Notes under the pieces: generated by a model
Seen by the model: the letters and a program-made list of their open reading frames with translations, nothing else
Told to the model about the DNA's origin: nothing
The model's database searches: none
From: Paenibacillus plantarum
GTDB taxonomy: Bacteria > Bacillota > Bacilli > Paenibacillales > NBRC-103111
Length of the DNA stretch: 64,000 nt
Reading direction: 5' to 3'
NCBI RefSeq assembly: GCF_013141695.1
Contig: NZ_WHNY01000041.1
Span: 1 to 64,000, forward strand
Program-made: the position numbers and the translations under genes
Shown here: positions 63,665 to 64,000 of the stretch, piece after piece
Numbering within the stretch: position 1 is the first letter of the stretch
How the letters are laid out: each line of letters begins with the position of its first letter

Positions 63665-64000
63665 ATGATTGGTCACAATATATCGAGCATTCGTAAGCAA
63701 AGGGGGTATACATTGTCCGAGCTTTCGGAACGGACAGGTATTTCCAAGTCGTATTTAAGCAACATTGAGCGAAATTTGAAACAGAATCCTTCCATTCATG
63801 TCATCGAGAAAATTGCTTTGGTTCTCAAGGTTGATCTGAAAATACTTCTGAAAATTGCTGTAGAAGTAGAAACCAATCAGCAACTTGATCAGGAATGGAT
63901 GGATTTTATTGCGGACTTAAAAAAGTCAGGAATTAAAAAGGAACGGATCCATGAGCTGAAAATATTGATCGAATTTATGAAATGGCATAATGACAAAATA
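63665..64000 (+). CDS. sinR: SinR-like biofilm master repressor (runs off the window)
   Basis: The first 112 codons are visible, with no stop. The protein starts 'MIGHNISSIRKQRGYTLSEL', then 'SKSYLSNIERNLKQNPSI', which aligns closely with the DNA-binding domain of B. subtilis SinR (recalled as MIGQRIKQYRKEKGYSLSEL and KSYLSSIERNLQTNPS). The C-terminal part, 'LDQEWMDFIADLKKSGIKKE', resembles the SinR/SinI dimerisation domain. SinR represses matrix operons by binding GTTCTYT boxes, and such boxes lie before five units in this window. It follows glmS by 8 bases, so the box before glmS would give autoregulation. SinI, the antagonist, is not in the window. Confidence 0.9.
   Translation, partial: MIGHNISSIRKQRGYTLSELSERTGISKSYLSNIERNLKQNPSIHVIEKIALVLKVDLKILLKIAVEVETNQQLDQEWMDFIADLKKSGIKKERIHELKILIEFMKWHNDKI

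Overview
The window comes from a low-to-moderate GC Bacillota chromosome, most likely Paenibacillus or a close relative. The evidence is a ydaO-type c-di-AMP riboswitch, strong AGGAGG ribosome binding sites with frequent TTG/GTG starts, a paeninodin-type lasso peptide cluster, genes resembling Bacillus subtilis epsC/D/F/G/L/M/N, and a SinR-like repressor at the right edge. No rRNA, tRNA, CRISPR array or transposase was seen.

Left part (about 1-14300). A hypothetical gene on the minus strand is followed by a c-di-AMP riboswitch with its terminator, a 153-aa gene of unknown function, and a complete potassium-uptake kdp operon: a 28-aa membrane peptide, kdpF, kdpA, kdpB, kdpC, a KdpD split into two genes, and kdpE. 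The N-terminal KdpD half is a tandem duplication of the whole sensor module, with a degenerate first copy. After it come a 289-bp tandem repeat, a collagen-like Gly-Pro protein on the minus strand, and an overlapping pair of an HD-GYP phosphodiesterase and a LuxR-type mini-regulator.

Middle part (14422-30730). A promoter carrying two GATAC-N5-GTATC palindromes drives a polysaccharide co-polymerase and tyrosine kinase, a lipoprotein adaptor, a secreted repeat protein and a RiPP-like set. That set has a 66-aa precursor with a lasso-like leader but an acid-free tail, plus HPr-kinase-like, PqqD-like, S26 peptidase, ABC exporter and nucleotidyltransferase genes. Next is a complete paeninodin-type lasso cluster: cyclase, 42-aa precursor, kinase, PqqD-like recognition protein, ABC exporter, B2 protease and nucleotidyltransferase.

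Right part (30760-64000). Two exopolysaccharide blocks lie on the plus strand. The first (30882-47107) has glycosyltransferases, an acetyltransferase, a pyruvyltransferase, a GH88/105-type hydrolase, the Wzx flippase, an acyl-CoA ligase with a membrane acyltransferase, and a secreted beta-helix protein. The second (50091-61552) has an EpsC-like dehydratase, GalU, glycosyltransferases, an EpsG-like polymerase, GalE, an EpsL-type phosphoglycosyltransferase fused to a propeller domain, EpsM and EpsN. They complement each other: the flippase is only in the first, and the polymerase and initiating transferase only in the second. A phage-tailspike-like beta-helix gene on the minus strand separates them. 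A second GlmS and a SinR homologue close the window.

The unifying signal is the palindrome GTTCTTTATAAAGAAC and close variants. It occurs singly or in clusters before the lasso operon, the first polysaccharide block, the acyl-CoA ligase, the second block and glmS-sinR. It matches the SinR box known from B. subtilis (GTTCTYT half-sites), and in two cases it fills the 17-bp spacer between near-consensus -35 and -10 boxes. The leader of the second block is long and structured, and sits where the EAR (epsC) antitermination RNA is expected. The region therefore reads as a SinR-controlled biofilm locus that includes a lasso peptide and possibly a second, undescribed RiPP.
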